This document shows positions 39,223 to 51,200 of a DNA stretch of 64,000 nucleotides, piece by piece (within the stretch, counting starts at the first letter, position 1; each line of letters begins with the position of its first letter). This DNA comes from Xylocopa sonorina (lineage: Eukaryota > Arthropoda > Insecta > Hymenoptera > Apidae): positions 4,801,501 to 4,865,500 of the forward strand of contig NC_135207.1 in assembly GCF_050948175.1 (NCBI RefSeq), written 5' to 3'. The translations under genes and the position numbers were made by a program. The notes beneath the pieces are model-generated. The model was not told where the DNA came from, searched no databases, and saw only the letters and a program-made list of their open reading frames with translations.

Positions 39223-42200
39223 GTAAGATTGCTCATCAGCGGTTCTAATCTGAAAACTACTCGCGAGACCAGTTTCAAAGTCGAAGCTGAAGGATCGCGG
39301 AATCGATCGTTCGGTCTTTTAAGAAAGCAAATATTTGACTGTCCATGAATCAAGCCTCGCTAACTGCTATGCAAATCGTAAAAGAGAAACTACCTAACAT
39401 ACTTTCTAATCTCTGCGGGGTTATTTCTAATCTTTACACCGTTTAAAGGTCTTCTATTTTTAGTATTTATCCGAGTACAATCAATTTTTTCGTACTACGT
39501 ATAGGTTCCATTAATTTATTACAAAATGTTACAAAACGAAAAGCAATCTTTCCGTCGAGGATTAAAAATTGTACGTGATGAACTTGTACTTTCACCTTAC
39601 GAAAAATGTGCAGTGTCGATAGCGATGCACTTTTCCTGCAAGCGTTACACGCTGCCTTTTCATTCTTCAATTCCAAAGGGGGGACCACGCAAAGCCTTAT
39701 CCACTGGTGTTTCTCTTGGCCAGATAAGGCTCGCCAACGCATCCGTATCTTTTCACAGCTCCTATTCTCCTTCCCACGTTCGCGGTTTTCCAACAGTTTT
39801 TTCTTTCTTCCCTGGTGGTTACGCGAACACGTCTTGGTCGAGGTAAAAGTTGGCTGCCAAACGCGTTGCAACCTGACGTCGGGCAGGTTCGCGATCGCGA
39901 AATACGAACTTCTTCCGGTCATTGTCGCCGCGTTCAACGAACCGTTATTGCGTTCCCTTCCTCTTTCCCTCGCTCGGGAAAATTTCAGAAATCTTCGCAG
40001 GATGTCCCGCAGACGAATGGAAATTTAATCCCCTTTCGAGAAACTTGGAAATTTCGATAATATCTCTCTTTCTCCGGTCGAAACGTATCCGATGTAACAC
40101 TCTAAAGTGAAACAGAATTCTACAGAAAAAAAATTAGAAAAGTCTATGATGTACAATTACTTTCTTCAGTCGCTAGAATTCTTCTAGAATTTCTCCACGT
40201 TTTCCACTTTCTCTCTTCTTCAAATTTAAAACTAATCCACTCTTGTATCGCTGTCACTTTCGTATTAGAAACCTCTGAAAAGAATTCGTCGTTTCTCAGT
40301 TGACATCGTCCAAAAGATAAAAGGCTCAAAAGTAAACCAAGCTCGATATCAGTGGCCCAATAAAAATTCATCGCGCGATCTCAGACGGTTCTACAGATCC
40401 AGATCTCGAACGAAGGGTTGCCAGCGTCGGTCACCGTCAACCCCTTCGTCGATTGCACCTTTTCCTCCCTCGTCACCTTCACCAGCGGTTCGACCACGTA
40501 GTCGAATCCTTCGCGAAAACGGCTGTCGGTGTCAGGGTCGATCCTTGGTACGATCTCGCTCCTTTCGAGTGTGATCTCATTCACCGTCACGGGGCGGGCG
40601 CGGAGGTAATTATCGCGTTGCGTTTTCCATCGCTGTGTGTCGCAATCGCCTGCAACTTATCGCCACGAGCCACTGGAACGTGGCTGGTTAGAACGCGCTC
40701 GTACGATCCATCGACGATCGACCTTCTTCGAACGATCGCATTATTGCATGGGAATTTGGTACACGTGTCATATTCTCGCGATCGTGCGAACATTCACGAT
40801 CGATCTTGGCGAGAATCGCACAGAGATAACGCGATGACGGCGAACGATTAAGAAAAGAGGCTGCGAGGTGTTAATTAACCGAGGAACGATTTTCTGTTGC
40901 AGGTAGCCGGTTCGATAATCGGCAAGGGTGGCCAGAATATCACCAAACTGAGAAGTCAGGTAAGCCGTTGCTCCTCCTTCCGTTGGTCGTTTCCGTTTCC
41001 CTCGATCTTGTCCCCCTTTTCAAACGTTCGCGCACGTACTTACGGGGGGGACAAGCGCGAGTGGCAGAAGAAGCCGAGAAACGATCGGAAACAGAAATGA
41101 GATGAAATTTAGACAAGAAGATCGTGAGAACGAACGTTAACGACGAATATATACGCTGATGGTAGATTATCGCTTCGGGATGCTCAGCCGGCGATATGGT
41201 CGATTTTCAACGGAGAATCATCGTATTTTTCACGAGCTTCTTGCTCCGTTCTCGCAACTAATCTCTCATGCGAATTTCTAGAGGCGACCACGATACTGTT
41301 GTCGATCGATCAACGTCTTCGATTAGCTGGAATGTTAGGGGAACTCCGATGAGTGTATTTCTGAAACGTGTGTGCAGACGAGAATCGTATTAGCTCTGCT
41401 GTGTAGCGTTTTCTTACTCTTTCTCTCTCTTTCTCTTTCTCCTCTCTCTCTCTCTCTCTCTCTCACTCTCTTTCTATTTCTCTCTATCTATCTGTCTATC
41501 TCTATCTCGAGTAGCCTGTTTTTACTAGTCGATAAATCTAGCAGAGTATTCTTGTTACTGTTATTATTGTTGTTATTATTTTTATTTTCTAGGCAGCATT
41601 TGAAATCGTTCCTTTGAATAACACATACGACAGATGGAAAATGCAGTATATATAATACATACAATACACACACACGTACGAAATATTTTCATCGCGCATT
41701 TGGTTCTTGAACTGGGGGAGGTTTCCATCGTCTCCCGCAATCTGCAGGCTCGCCTCTAACCGGCACCACGACTCGCTTCCCTCGCTATCTCAGGTGTCTC
41801 GAGAAGACCGTCACGAATCCACGGGATCGTGCCACGAGAGAAACGCGTGGGCGTGATACTACGCTCGACCCTGAACGATTGATTAAAGATGCGGCCCGAG
41901 CGTCGACGAGTAAAGCCTGTTGCACGCGTCCGATTGATCGACCGTTTTCTATTTCATCTTCGAGCCATTAATTATTCATGGGAAGCGCGTCGAAACTAAC
42001 GCGTTCGCGATACAACAGAAACTCTCCCAATTCCACCTGCTCGATTCGAGATAGACGAAACACGAATTTCGAACGTGTTCCCTCGACGCGTCGAATCGCC
42101 TTTAACTTTTTGTTTAACCGCCTTTCGTTCGTCGATATTTGTTCGAACCTTGAAAACAAGACGCGTAAATGTATTTAAAAAAAGAAAAAAAAAACAGGCG

Positions 42201-45200
42201 AAATTATGCACAGCGATAGCAAGTTTGTTATATTTGTCTGGAGCGTGGAAAATTTTTTCAAGGAAAGGGGAGAACGCGCAACTGGGTCGAAATTAGCTCC
42301 AAAGGCCGCAGCGTCGTTAATCAAATTATAGACGATTCTTTCTTATCTGGTTTACGTTTGATCTCCCGACTCGATCCATTAGTATTATTAACTTGATTAT
42401 TACATGCTCGATCGAGAGCGTGCAGAGCGGTAGAAAATGGGAAGAGTACATATTGACGCCTGGCGAGGGTAAAGGTGCAGTCGTGGTCTATTCTAATTTA
42501 ATCCGTAACCACGAACGTTCGCTTCGATCCGTAGCGTGTAACAGGCATTGCACTCGCGAGCTTCCCGATCAATTTTTTTTTTTTGTTGCGTAACATCGAT
42601 TGTTCGCCTCGACGATTATTTTCCATCGTCCTTGAGACGCCGACGAGACTCACCCTGCACGAACCAAATGATCGTAGGTTCGCAGACTCGTGAATAATTC
42701 TCGCTTGCGCGCGATGAAGACGAGGAAGCAAGCCTCGAATCGATCACTCGCGACCAGCGGCTCTTTTGTCGATCGCATAACACCCGAAGCGCATTTCCAA
42801 TGATCGTTCGATGCGCAGGTTATCGCGGCGTGACACACAGTCGTGAACGTGAGCTCAAACCATCGTCGAGCCTCGTTTAAGCTCACGTTTCGATCAACGA
42901 TCGAATCGATCAGCGAATTAATCCATCACGGATCGAGCACATATCATCGTCGTAAATAAGATTCACAGTTGTGTGTCTGCGTGTCTATGTGCGTTGTGCG
43001 ATCTTTCCATTCTTTTTATTTATTTTTTTTTTTTTTTATTTTGATACACGACAGCCAATGGCAACGAATCAGTATCGTACGATGAAACGCGAGAACGTGG
43101 AGAACACGCGGAGTCAGGGACAAAATAGAGTGGACGCAGTGAATACGTTCGGTGAAGCTCTTTCCCAAGCGTACTGTTTACTCGATTACTACTCGAAGGA
43201 CGGACGATGGAATTTTTAAGACACTCTTAACGATCAATTAATTTATTATCACCCGTCTATCGTCACTCTTCGCTACATCCATGAGAAACTTCTCGCACCG
43301 TTGCGTGCCGTCTCGTTTCAACGCAAACGGAATAATAGCCGTAAAGCGTAGCCTTCCGGCGAATGGTCCGAACTGTTGGCCGCACGATGAACGCGAAATT
43401 AACCGACAACAAAACCAGTAATCCCCACTCGATCTTGTCCCTGGTAGTACATGAAATCGCGCGTCGAAGGCGAGAATCCGTGCGCCGTTCAAGCGACGCT
43501 CCTCTCCGCGTGACCTAAAAGATGGAAGGCCAGGAGGTGTGCAAAACGAACCGAGCTGCGCCGAGGAACTGACAAATCTCGGGGGATAATCGTGTTTTTT
43601 TTTGGGTCGTGGAGACATTTTCACCGTCCGCGGCTGCTTTCGTCCACGTCCCCCTTTTGCGCCGTTGGCACCCCGCGGGGTGTCCCTTCCTCGTTAAACG
43701 AACGGGGAGAGAAACGCTCGAACTGCGTCAACCGGCTGACGGGGAGGTCCGAAACTTGGCGAAACTCGCGCACGACGGAGAAATATTTGCAAGCGATCGT
43801 ATCTTTGGGTGGTCCGTTCGCGCGTCTACTTTTTTATGGCTACACAGCACGCGAGTGAGTCGAGAAGGAGCAAAAAATGGTTAAATTCGCCGCGCGAGAT
43901 GATCTATCGGCAAGCAAAGGGTTAACAATCGCAGCGAACGTGATAAAACATTCGATGGACTGGCGGATTCGTAATTCGGGCACGTAGCATAGTGGCTTAG
44001 AAGGCTAGAATAGGGAAGTGCGGGACGCTTTGCGAAATTGCACGTTAATTATTAAAACTTCCTCTAATTAGCCACGCTTAAGCGACTTCGTTAGCAATTG
44101 AAATACCGCGCGAATCGGCGTCGAGGTTCAGCCGGCGTCAATTAACTGTGGAAAGAGAGAAAGAACGGAAGGGTAAGGGGGTGGTAGGAGATGGCGAGGC
44201 TGGCCGTGAATACCGTTTTCAGAATATTTACAGCAACGCGGATATAATGGGGGTTGATTCATCGCGGATAATGCAGTTGCGTTTCCTTGCGTTTCCCGTC
44301 GAATTCCCGCGGGAGACTGCCTCGACGGACACTTCCGAGTCGTTTCTCTAATTAATTTCATTCTTCCTTAGCGCGATTTAATTTCCCATTTAAATCTCGC
44401 CAGTCCCAACGTTATTTAACCCTCTGCAGCGTACGCGCGCGAGCTTAGTAAGTCGCGATCTTTTCAAATCTTTCTTTGTACCAAGAACGCGTAGAGGGTC
44501 AGACGAGTTCGAGAAATATTCCAAGAAGCTAGAGGAGCATTCGCGTACCTTGCAAATATTTCTCCGATCGGTCGCGTGCACTCGAGAAATAGAACTACCG
44601 CCGATTGGTAGCACAGGAGGAACAGTTTAGGGGATGGTTGGGGGTGGGTTGCACGGAGCGTAGAACGCGCAACTCACGATTGAACGAAACGGGAGGTGGG
44701 CAATGGGGTTTAGAAGGTTAAGCCGCGAAAATTAATCGAGACGTGAGAGACGTGATGCCTAACTTGGTTGATGATTTGTGCCCTGGCCCCGCCCCAACCC
44801 CGGCGTTGCCCCCCTGGTGTTGCCTTGCCGTTGCCCTGCCGTTGCCCTGCCCGGAACTACGGACCCTGACTCGATCGGCAAATGGACCACCCTACCAACA
44901 ATCGACAACAACCACCAACCAACCACCAATGAACCAACCACCAACCACCACGGCCCGACAGTACAAAGCCTCAATAATTGTACCCGATTGCCCCGGACCC
45001 GAACGGTAATGACCAAACACCACTACTTAATGTCTTATTTTTCTTTGTCTCTAATTACAAAAGAGTACCTTTTTAAATGGCGACGACACGTGGATCGCTG
45101 TTGCTATATTTTTGTTTCTCTTTCTTTCTGTTGGTCTTTTTTTTTCTTTTTTTTTTCTTTCTTTCTTTCTTTGTCAAATCGAACGACAGCGACGTTCTCT

Positions 45201-45249
45201 CTGTTGATGATTCTCTCTCTCTTTATTCTGTATGTCTATCTTATCTGTC

Positions 45250-45288
<39 letters not shown>

Positions 45289-48200
45289 CTCCCTTCTGCC
45301 CATCTTTCTTTCTCTCTCTGTAATACTGTCCGTCCATTTCTCTGTTCTTCTACACCGTTTTTATAGCGTTATACCCGTTTCTCTCTCACCCGTCTGTCTC
45401 GTCTTCGCCTCTTTGTGCCTGAATCGCCTGTGTCTGTTCGTTCCTTCGTTCGTTCGTCTCGTACCCGCCTGCGTCTCTCTCTTTCTCTCTCTTTCTCACT
45501 CTGTCTCTTTTAGCCTTGTACACGTCCTCGGCATCCAGCATCTCCGACGTCGTTGCACGATGATTCATCGCCGCGAGCCAAGGGCGGGTGTACGCGAGCT
45601 TTCGAACGAGGAACACGCGCGTTATCCTGGACGCACAGAGTTCGTGACTACACCTGCCACCACCTGCGGTTGCATGTCCTCTGTCTTCCCCTACCACCCT
45701 CCCCGCAGATCATCGTCCTTTCTCTTCGTCCTGGATCGTACACTCCGCCTACATCTCTTTCTTCGCCTGTGCATCCGTGGTTATACCTCGAAGCTTTCAT
45801 TGTTGCAACCGAACGAGTGAATCGAAGGTCCGTTCAGAGGAGAGGGAGCTCTCCTCGCTGCTTGTCGCTTTGCCTGTCCTGCATTCCCGTTTTCTCCACC
45901 CTCTCCTTTGCTCTGGTTAGGAATTTTACGAAAAATTGTACGCGTTTCAGTGGTGTGAACGTACACGTACCATCTCGAGTGTGCCATGGTATGTTCGCAT
46001 CTAAATACGTGTATACGTATTTACGAAATGAAATTGCAGATGTGATAATCCTGTTAAATTAGCCACCATCGAAGGGGTTAGAGTAAATAGAAGAATGGTA
46101 CAAAGATGGTATAAATTGCTTAACGTTCTACCAGTTCGTAGCGAAAGCTTTGCCAATAGTTTGCCCAGCCAGACGGTTGTACAATTGTCCCAACGCGTAG
46201 GAGAACCATCCTAATCCGATCTGACCCTTTCAGTCTTCCTCTTTGCTCCTCTATCTATGATCTGTCTTTTACTTTGTTCGTTTCTGTTCGGATCGTCTCG
46301 CGTACGCGGACAAAACACGCTCGACACCAACCACACGCTCCGATGAATACCACACCTCACGATTTTGTTGTGTCGGGGATAGTTTATGATGTGTACACTC
46401 GTGTTTGTGTCTCTCTATCTCTCTCTCTATCTTATTTTCATCCTCCCCGCCTCTCTCTCTCTCTTTCTATTACTGTCTCTTTTTTTCTTTCTAATTTTTG
46501 TGGCTAACACGGATGCTAATCCGTGGAACGAGGCGGGTACACTGCCGATTCCACGCTTAACGTCGATATGTCACGCTTACTTTTTAGGTACGCCCCACTG
46601 ATCAACGCACCACCTGACCGTCATCGTCCTGGTAGAGAATTGCCGGCGTGATCATTTAAAAAAAAAAAAAAAAAAGAAACGAGAAAACTATCCGCGAGTC
46701 GAAAGTCATTACCGATCTCTCTCTCAGCCGCGTGTCTCGGCCTCGTTCCGAACCCTTTCGTCGCTGGGCCAACTTTGGCGCACGGTTGGCTGATCTTTGA
46801 CAACCCTTCGGGTGTCCCCTGGGTGCGCATCCAGTATTCCACGGATGGTTCTCGAGTAGGATACCAATCGAATTAGAAACACGAGGACGAAATTCTGCAA
46901 CGCGAACGAAAGCGCAGCGAATCTAGTCTCGGCGTCATCTTGGATGTTCGCCTCATCGAAACGTACAACGAAGGGCTTTCAATTGTCGCACTGCGTATTC
47001 TTACGGATATCTGGCGAACGTAGAATCCGACGTTGGATCGTTTCTCAATTCGCAAGTCGATACGTTTAACGCGTCCAGTCTAAGAGGATCTTGGGGTGGT
47101 TTACGAGAATGGTAGCAGACAGATTGAACGCGTCTCAGAAGAAAATAGACGCTCGCAGGCTCTAATATTGAACGAACCTTTAATTGGAATTAGGTGGTAG
47201 CCGCGCGAAGCTTAATTAACCGCGTTACTTGGAAAATCGCGGGCAATTAAGATGTCTATCGTCAATTTCGCGTACGCCGCGTCTGCCGTTGCCTCTTTGG
47301 TTTAAGAGACTGTCGCGCCGTCGGATTGTAATAAGAATTTATCCTCGTACCGGGACGTCACGTGCCGTGGCAATAAATTATTTTTATCGCCGGCTGTAAA
47401 TGTCCCCCGGGCCGCTTTTAATGCGATTTCTATTCGGGACCGAGATGGACATATTAAGTTTATTAGCTCAACGTCGTACCGTTTCGCCCGAAACTTCCGC
47501 ACTTATCTCTGTCCCATTTTTTCCCCAGCAGAATTCGAAACAATTCCTTGCCCAATTTATGGAACCGTGGACCTGCAGCGCCCGTTTATAATTCAGAATT
47601 GCCTCGCGCGCCCCGACAATTAGCTAGCCTGGCTACCCGCGCGTCCGTAATTTTCGCTCCGTCGAATAATTCATTGTTTATTGTCCAAGAATATTAACGT
47701 TGCTTTAAATCGCGCACCGGCAGCCTCGTAGACGCGCGAAATTATTAAATCGAACGGGAACTTCGCTCGTTCCAGAGCGCGCGCCGGGTAGAAAATAATT
47801 CGATTTCGTTAATGCATTTTATAATTAACGCACCGCTGCAGCGACAATGATTTTCATATAATAAGATTCCGTCGATACGTCGACGGTGATCGAATTATCA
47901 ATTGAAACAATGCGAACGTTAGTCTCTACCAATCTCGAGAGTGTTTCGTTTCATACGGAATCGGTGATGCGCAACCTTTCTCTGTCACGCGAAACATACC
48001 ATTGGTACTATAATCTTTATCGTGTTATTTATCGAAAATTGAATCGTATGATCTTTGCGAAAATTATATTCGACCATTTCGACTGCACGCGAGTGGATTG
48101 TGTAAACAAAATGGGTAACAGGTTGCTCGTCGTTGTGGTAAACGATTCAGAGAACGACGAGAAAGAAAGAAGCAGATCCGGGATACGATCGAACTCAATT

Positions 48201-51200
48201 AGCGATCGTCCACACCTGTGCACGTTCATTACAGGTTAATCAAGCAGGAATATTCGACCTCGAACAGTTCCCAAAGAAAGAGACAATTCTCCTTTTCTCT
48301 CCACGACAATCGCAACAGGTTTCGAAGGAGAGGAAACCAGTTAACTCAGACCTTTTCATTTCGTTCATCGATCGATTCCCACATCGATCCTTTCCTCGAC
48401 TGGAAGAACGTCTTCAACTAGACAAATCGTAGTTTCCATTTGTTCAAATCTTTCAAACACTTCATTCTAAATTTTTAGATATAGTTCTATCTTAGAGCTG
48501 CTTCTTAGTCTCGCAGAGAATGTGAAAACCCATCGATCAGCTTTCGTTCCAATGGCGATGACTTTCGACAGACGCATCCTATTCGAAACACACACGGTTC
48601 ATCGTCTCGTTGTACATCCTCGTCGTTCGCGCGCGACTGTTAAAGTATCCGGGGAGAGCAGGGGTAGTTTTGGTAGCCGTCTTCGCGTCTACCCAAAGGT
48701 CTATTTATACATACCAATGGCGTTTCCATACAGTTTCCTAAAATTGCAACCGCTGTCAGTATAGTTGATCCCAGTAACTCATATAGATATAGATCTCGTC
48801 TGTAGGCCCATAAATTTCTCTAGCTAACAGATCGCGTCTGTTCGATGCGTGCCATCCGCGATCCATCCTGGCTTGACGAACTTTTCGCAGTTATTACGAC
48901 GTATATATATATACAGGGTGTATCGTCCCTTGTATGCAAACGTGTACACTCAACGGACACGTCACTGGTATCTGCAAATGGGCCTCGTCGAAATCGTTCC
49001 CTCGCGGTTCACATTTGCCGGACGATCTCGTGTTTGGTGATCGCGAGACGGCACCCGCTGTCACAGAGGAGAGGAACAAGCGCGATCAACCCTAGACTGG
49101 TAGGGTGAATGCCAGAGCGCCGCGTCTACGTAATTTGGTGGGGTGGGATCGGCTCGATGGAGACGGGAAAAATGGTTACCAGCTGATAGCGATACAGGCT
49201 GAGTCACGCGACGGGGACAAGTCGTACGTGGGTACCTCTCTGCTTCGATTACCGATTCGAACCAGCGATAATGGAGAGAGTTCGGTGGTTCGATGGATTT
49301 CGAACCCCCTCAGCGTGGACGTACGCGTCGTGAGAACAGTTTTTTTCGATCGTGGGTAACGCGTACGTTTGTGTCATCGGTGATTTTCGATAAGAGATAT
49401 GGTTGGGGAAAAGGGTGTTCCCTGGTGGAACTTCGTGATCGTATTTGGCTTTTAATGTAAGAGCTTTATCGGCAGCGCGCGATTTCTAACGTTTCAGATG
49501 GATCTGTTCGATGAGTAATTCTTTATGGTATTTGTAACTGTATCAGAGAATCGTATGATTAGTCGTCTTTCGTGACATACAGATTAGTCGTGGATACGTA
49601 TAGGTGACTTGTTTCTAGGTACTCCTGAATCATTGTTAAGCTCGTCGATGTTGCACGTGTCACAGGTTACATTTGTTTCAGTAGAACCGGAAAAAGGTGG
49701 GCTCTCCGAGTAAAAGTACGACTTGCCCTGGCTGCATGATTCGTTCTACATCGTACTGTCTCACATTTTTTCAATCTCACAAGCGTGTGACTACTGGCAC
49801 TAACACTGGATTAACTTCGACTGAAATTCTGTGTCGCTAAAATACAACGTTCAATTAAAAAAAGAAAAGAAATGGAGGATTGTGTCACTAAACAAACATC
49901 GATCGATTCATCTCACTCTCTTCCATGGCGAGGATTAACGTGCACTCACGTTTCAGCTAAAGTAGACGAAATCTCAGCTTCACTGTGGAACACTGGAACA
50001 TTGTTGCTCGTTCTAACACCACTCTACCAGTCGATGGTTAACATTAACAAATAACCACGCGATTTTCTGCAAAAGAAAGCTCGTAGGCTGTTAGCTTTGC
50101 GGCAGGTAAAAAAAAACCTATGAGATCGCTCTCAAAGATTACGATATCGTTAAAAAAGAATTGCGAAATGGACACGTCTAGGGGGAATATTTCAGTGTTT
50201 TATTTTTTAATTTTTTTTTATGTATTTTTTAGAACAAGTACTAAGGGTGGCCAGCAAGTTCTCGACTTGACAGAATTGATTTCCAAACGTTTACTAGCGA
50301 TAGTTACTATTCGAGCGTGCTTGTCTCTATCGTCTCCCTGAAAATTACCGTATATTTCCTTGCTCTTCGCTGCTTTCGTAGAACAATAGAAGCGACAGCT
50401 TTGAGCTCTCTCTCTAAACGAAGATTGAACCCTCTCCGATCGCCATAAAACTTCACTAGAGACCTCGATCGAGCCGTTGTATTTATCCGAGAGTTTACTG
50501 GCCACCCGGCCCGGTATCGATTCCTCCGCAGAGACAAACGCGCACGGGCTGGATTGATCCTGTCAATACGCGCGCGACTTCCGGTTTCCTTCGAGAGCAC
50601 GCTCCCTCGAAACCAGGAGTACATAAACGTGTCGCGGTTAATCGAATCGTGTCGACGGAAATACGTTTCCCTCCCTCGATGGAAATAAGTCGCGGGAAAT
50701 GTTTCGCGCGTGAAACTTTTTCTCGCGCCACTTCCGTCGGCCACTGGCCCCCTCGTCCCGTTCGCCGGTACCACGAGGATCGACGGCGTTCGAAGAGCTG
50801 CCCGTTGTAAATCCGCGTTACTCTCCACGTTTGTTCTCGCGAGGTTCGCGGAGCAACCGAAGAGTCACGGTGACTCGTTAACGTTCGAAGAGACGATTGA
50901 AATTCCACGCGATCGCCACGGTCCTTTGCCAATTTTTGCCAACGGTATGCTTGTCGCGCGACTGGCGATGAAATTCGCCGATAGAACGGTACGTTTCGTC
51001 CGTGGTAACCGACGAGAGGGAGGGTGGGTGGAAACGAGACGCGATACTCGGCAGTTTCTCAGGCAGACTCCGCGGGAGACCATTAAAAAGAAGGAGCGGA
51101 AAGAAAGGGTGGGAACAGACGGAGGACCGCGGGTTGATTTGTGCCCCTCTCGTCGTTTCAGAAGTTCCGTGTTTATCTTGGGGCCCCGTCCCCGGCAAGT

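Larger units (their letters stand above)
40960..44961 (+). other. hnRNP K intron 2 (4.0 kb)
   Basis: This intron holds CU-repeat tracts at 41411-41510, a long T run at 43022-43040 that ends in an acceptor-like AG at 43054, and a C-rich segment at 44781-44961 before exon 3. Apart from the possible alternative exon at 43055, I see no coding sequence in it. Confidence 0.85.

Noticed and set aside
44743..44961. The frame of exon 3 is open upstream through the C-rich intron end, giving a Pro/Thr-rich extension
   Set aside because: C-rich DNA rarely has stops; the joined frame from exon 2 to 44962 matches the known KH1 sequence exactly.
45321..45330. taatactgtc, the first ten bases of miR-8
   Set aside because: The following bases differ and no hairpin is present.
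45077..45820. The longest open frame in the window (247 codons), Ser/Leu/Phe-rich, looking like membrane segments
   Set aside because: It is the translation of CT and TTTC pyrimidine repeats in intron 3, right after the exon 3 donor.
48899..48916. tatatatatacagggtgta, similar to one end of common insect repeats
   Set aside because: No matching opposite end or target duplication was found nearby.
49240..49275. A B-box-like ggttcgaatc on the minus strand, suggesting a tRNA
   Set aside because: The flanking bases do not form a T-stem and there is no A box or acceptor stem.
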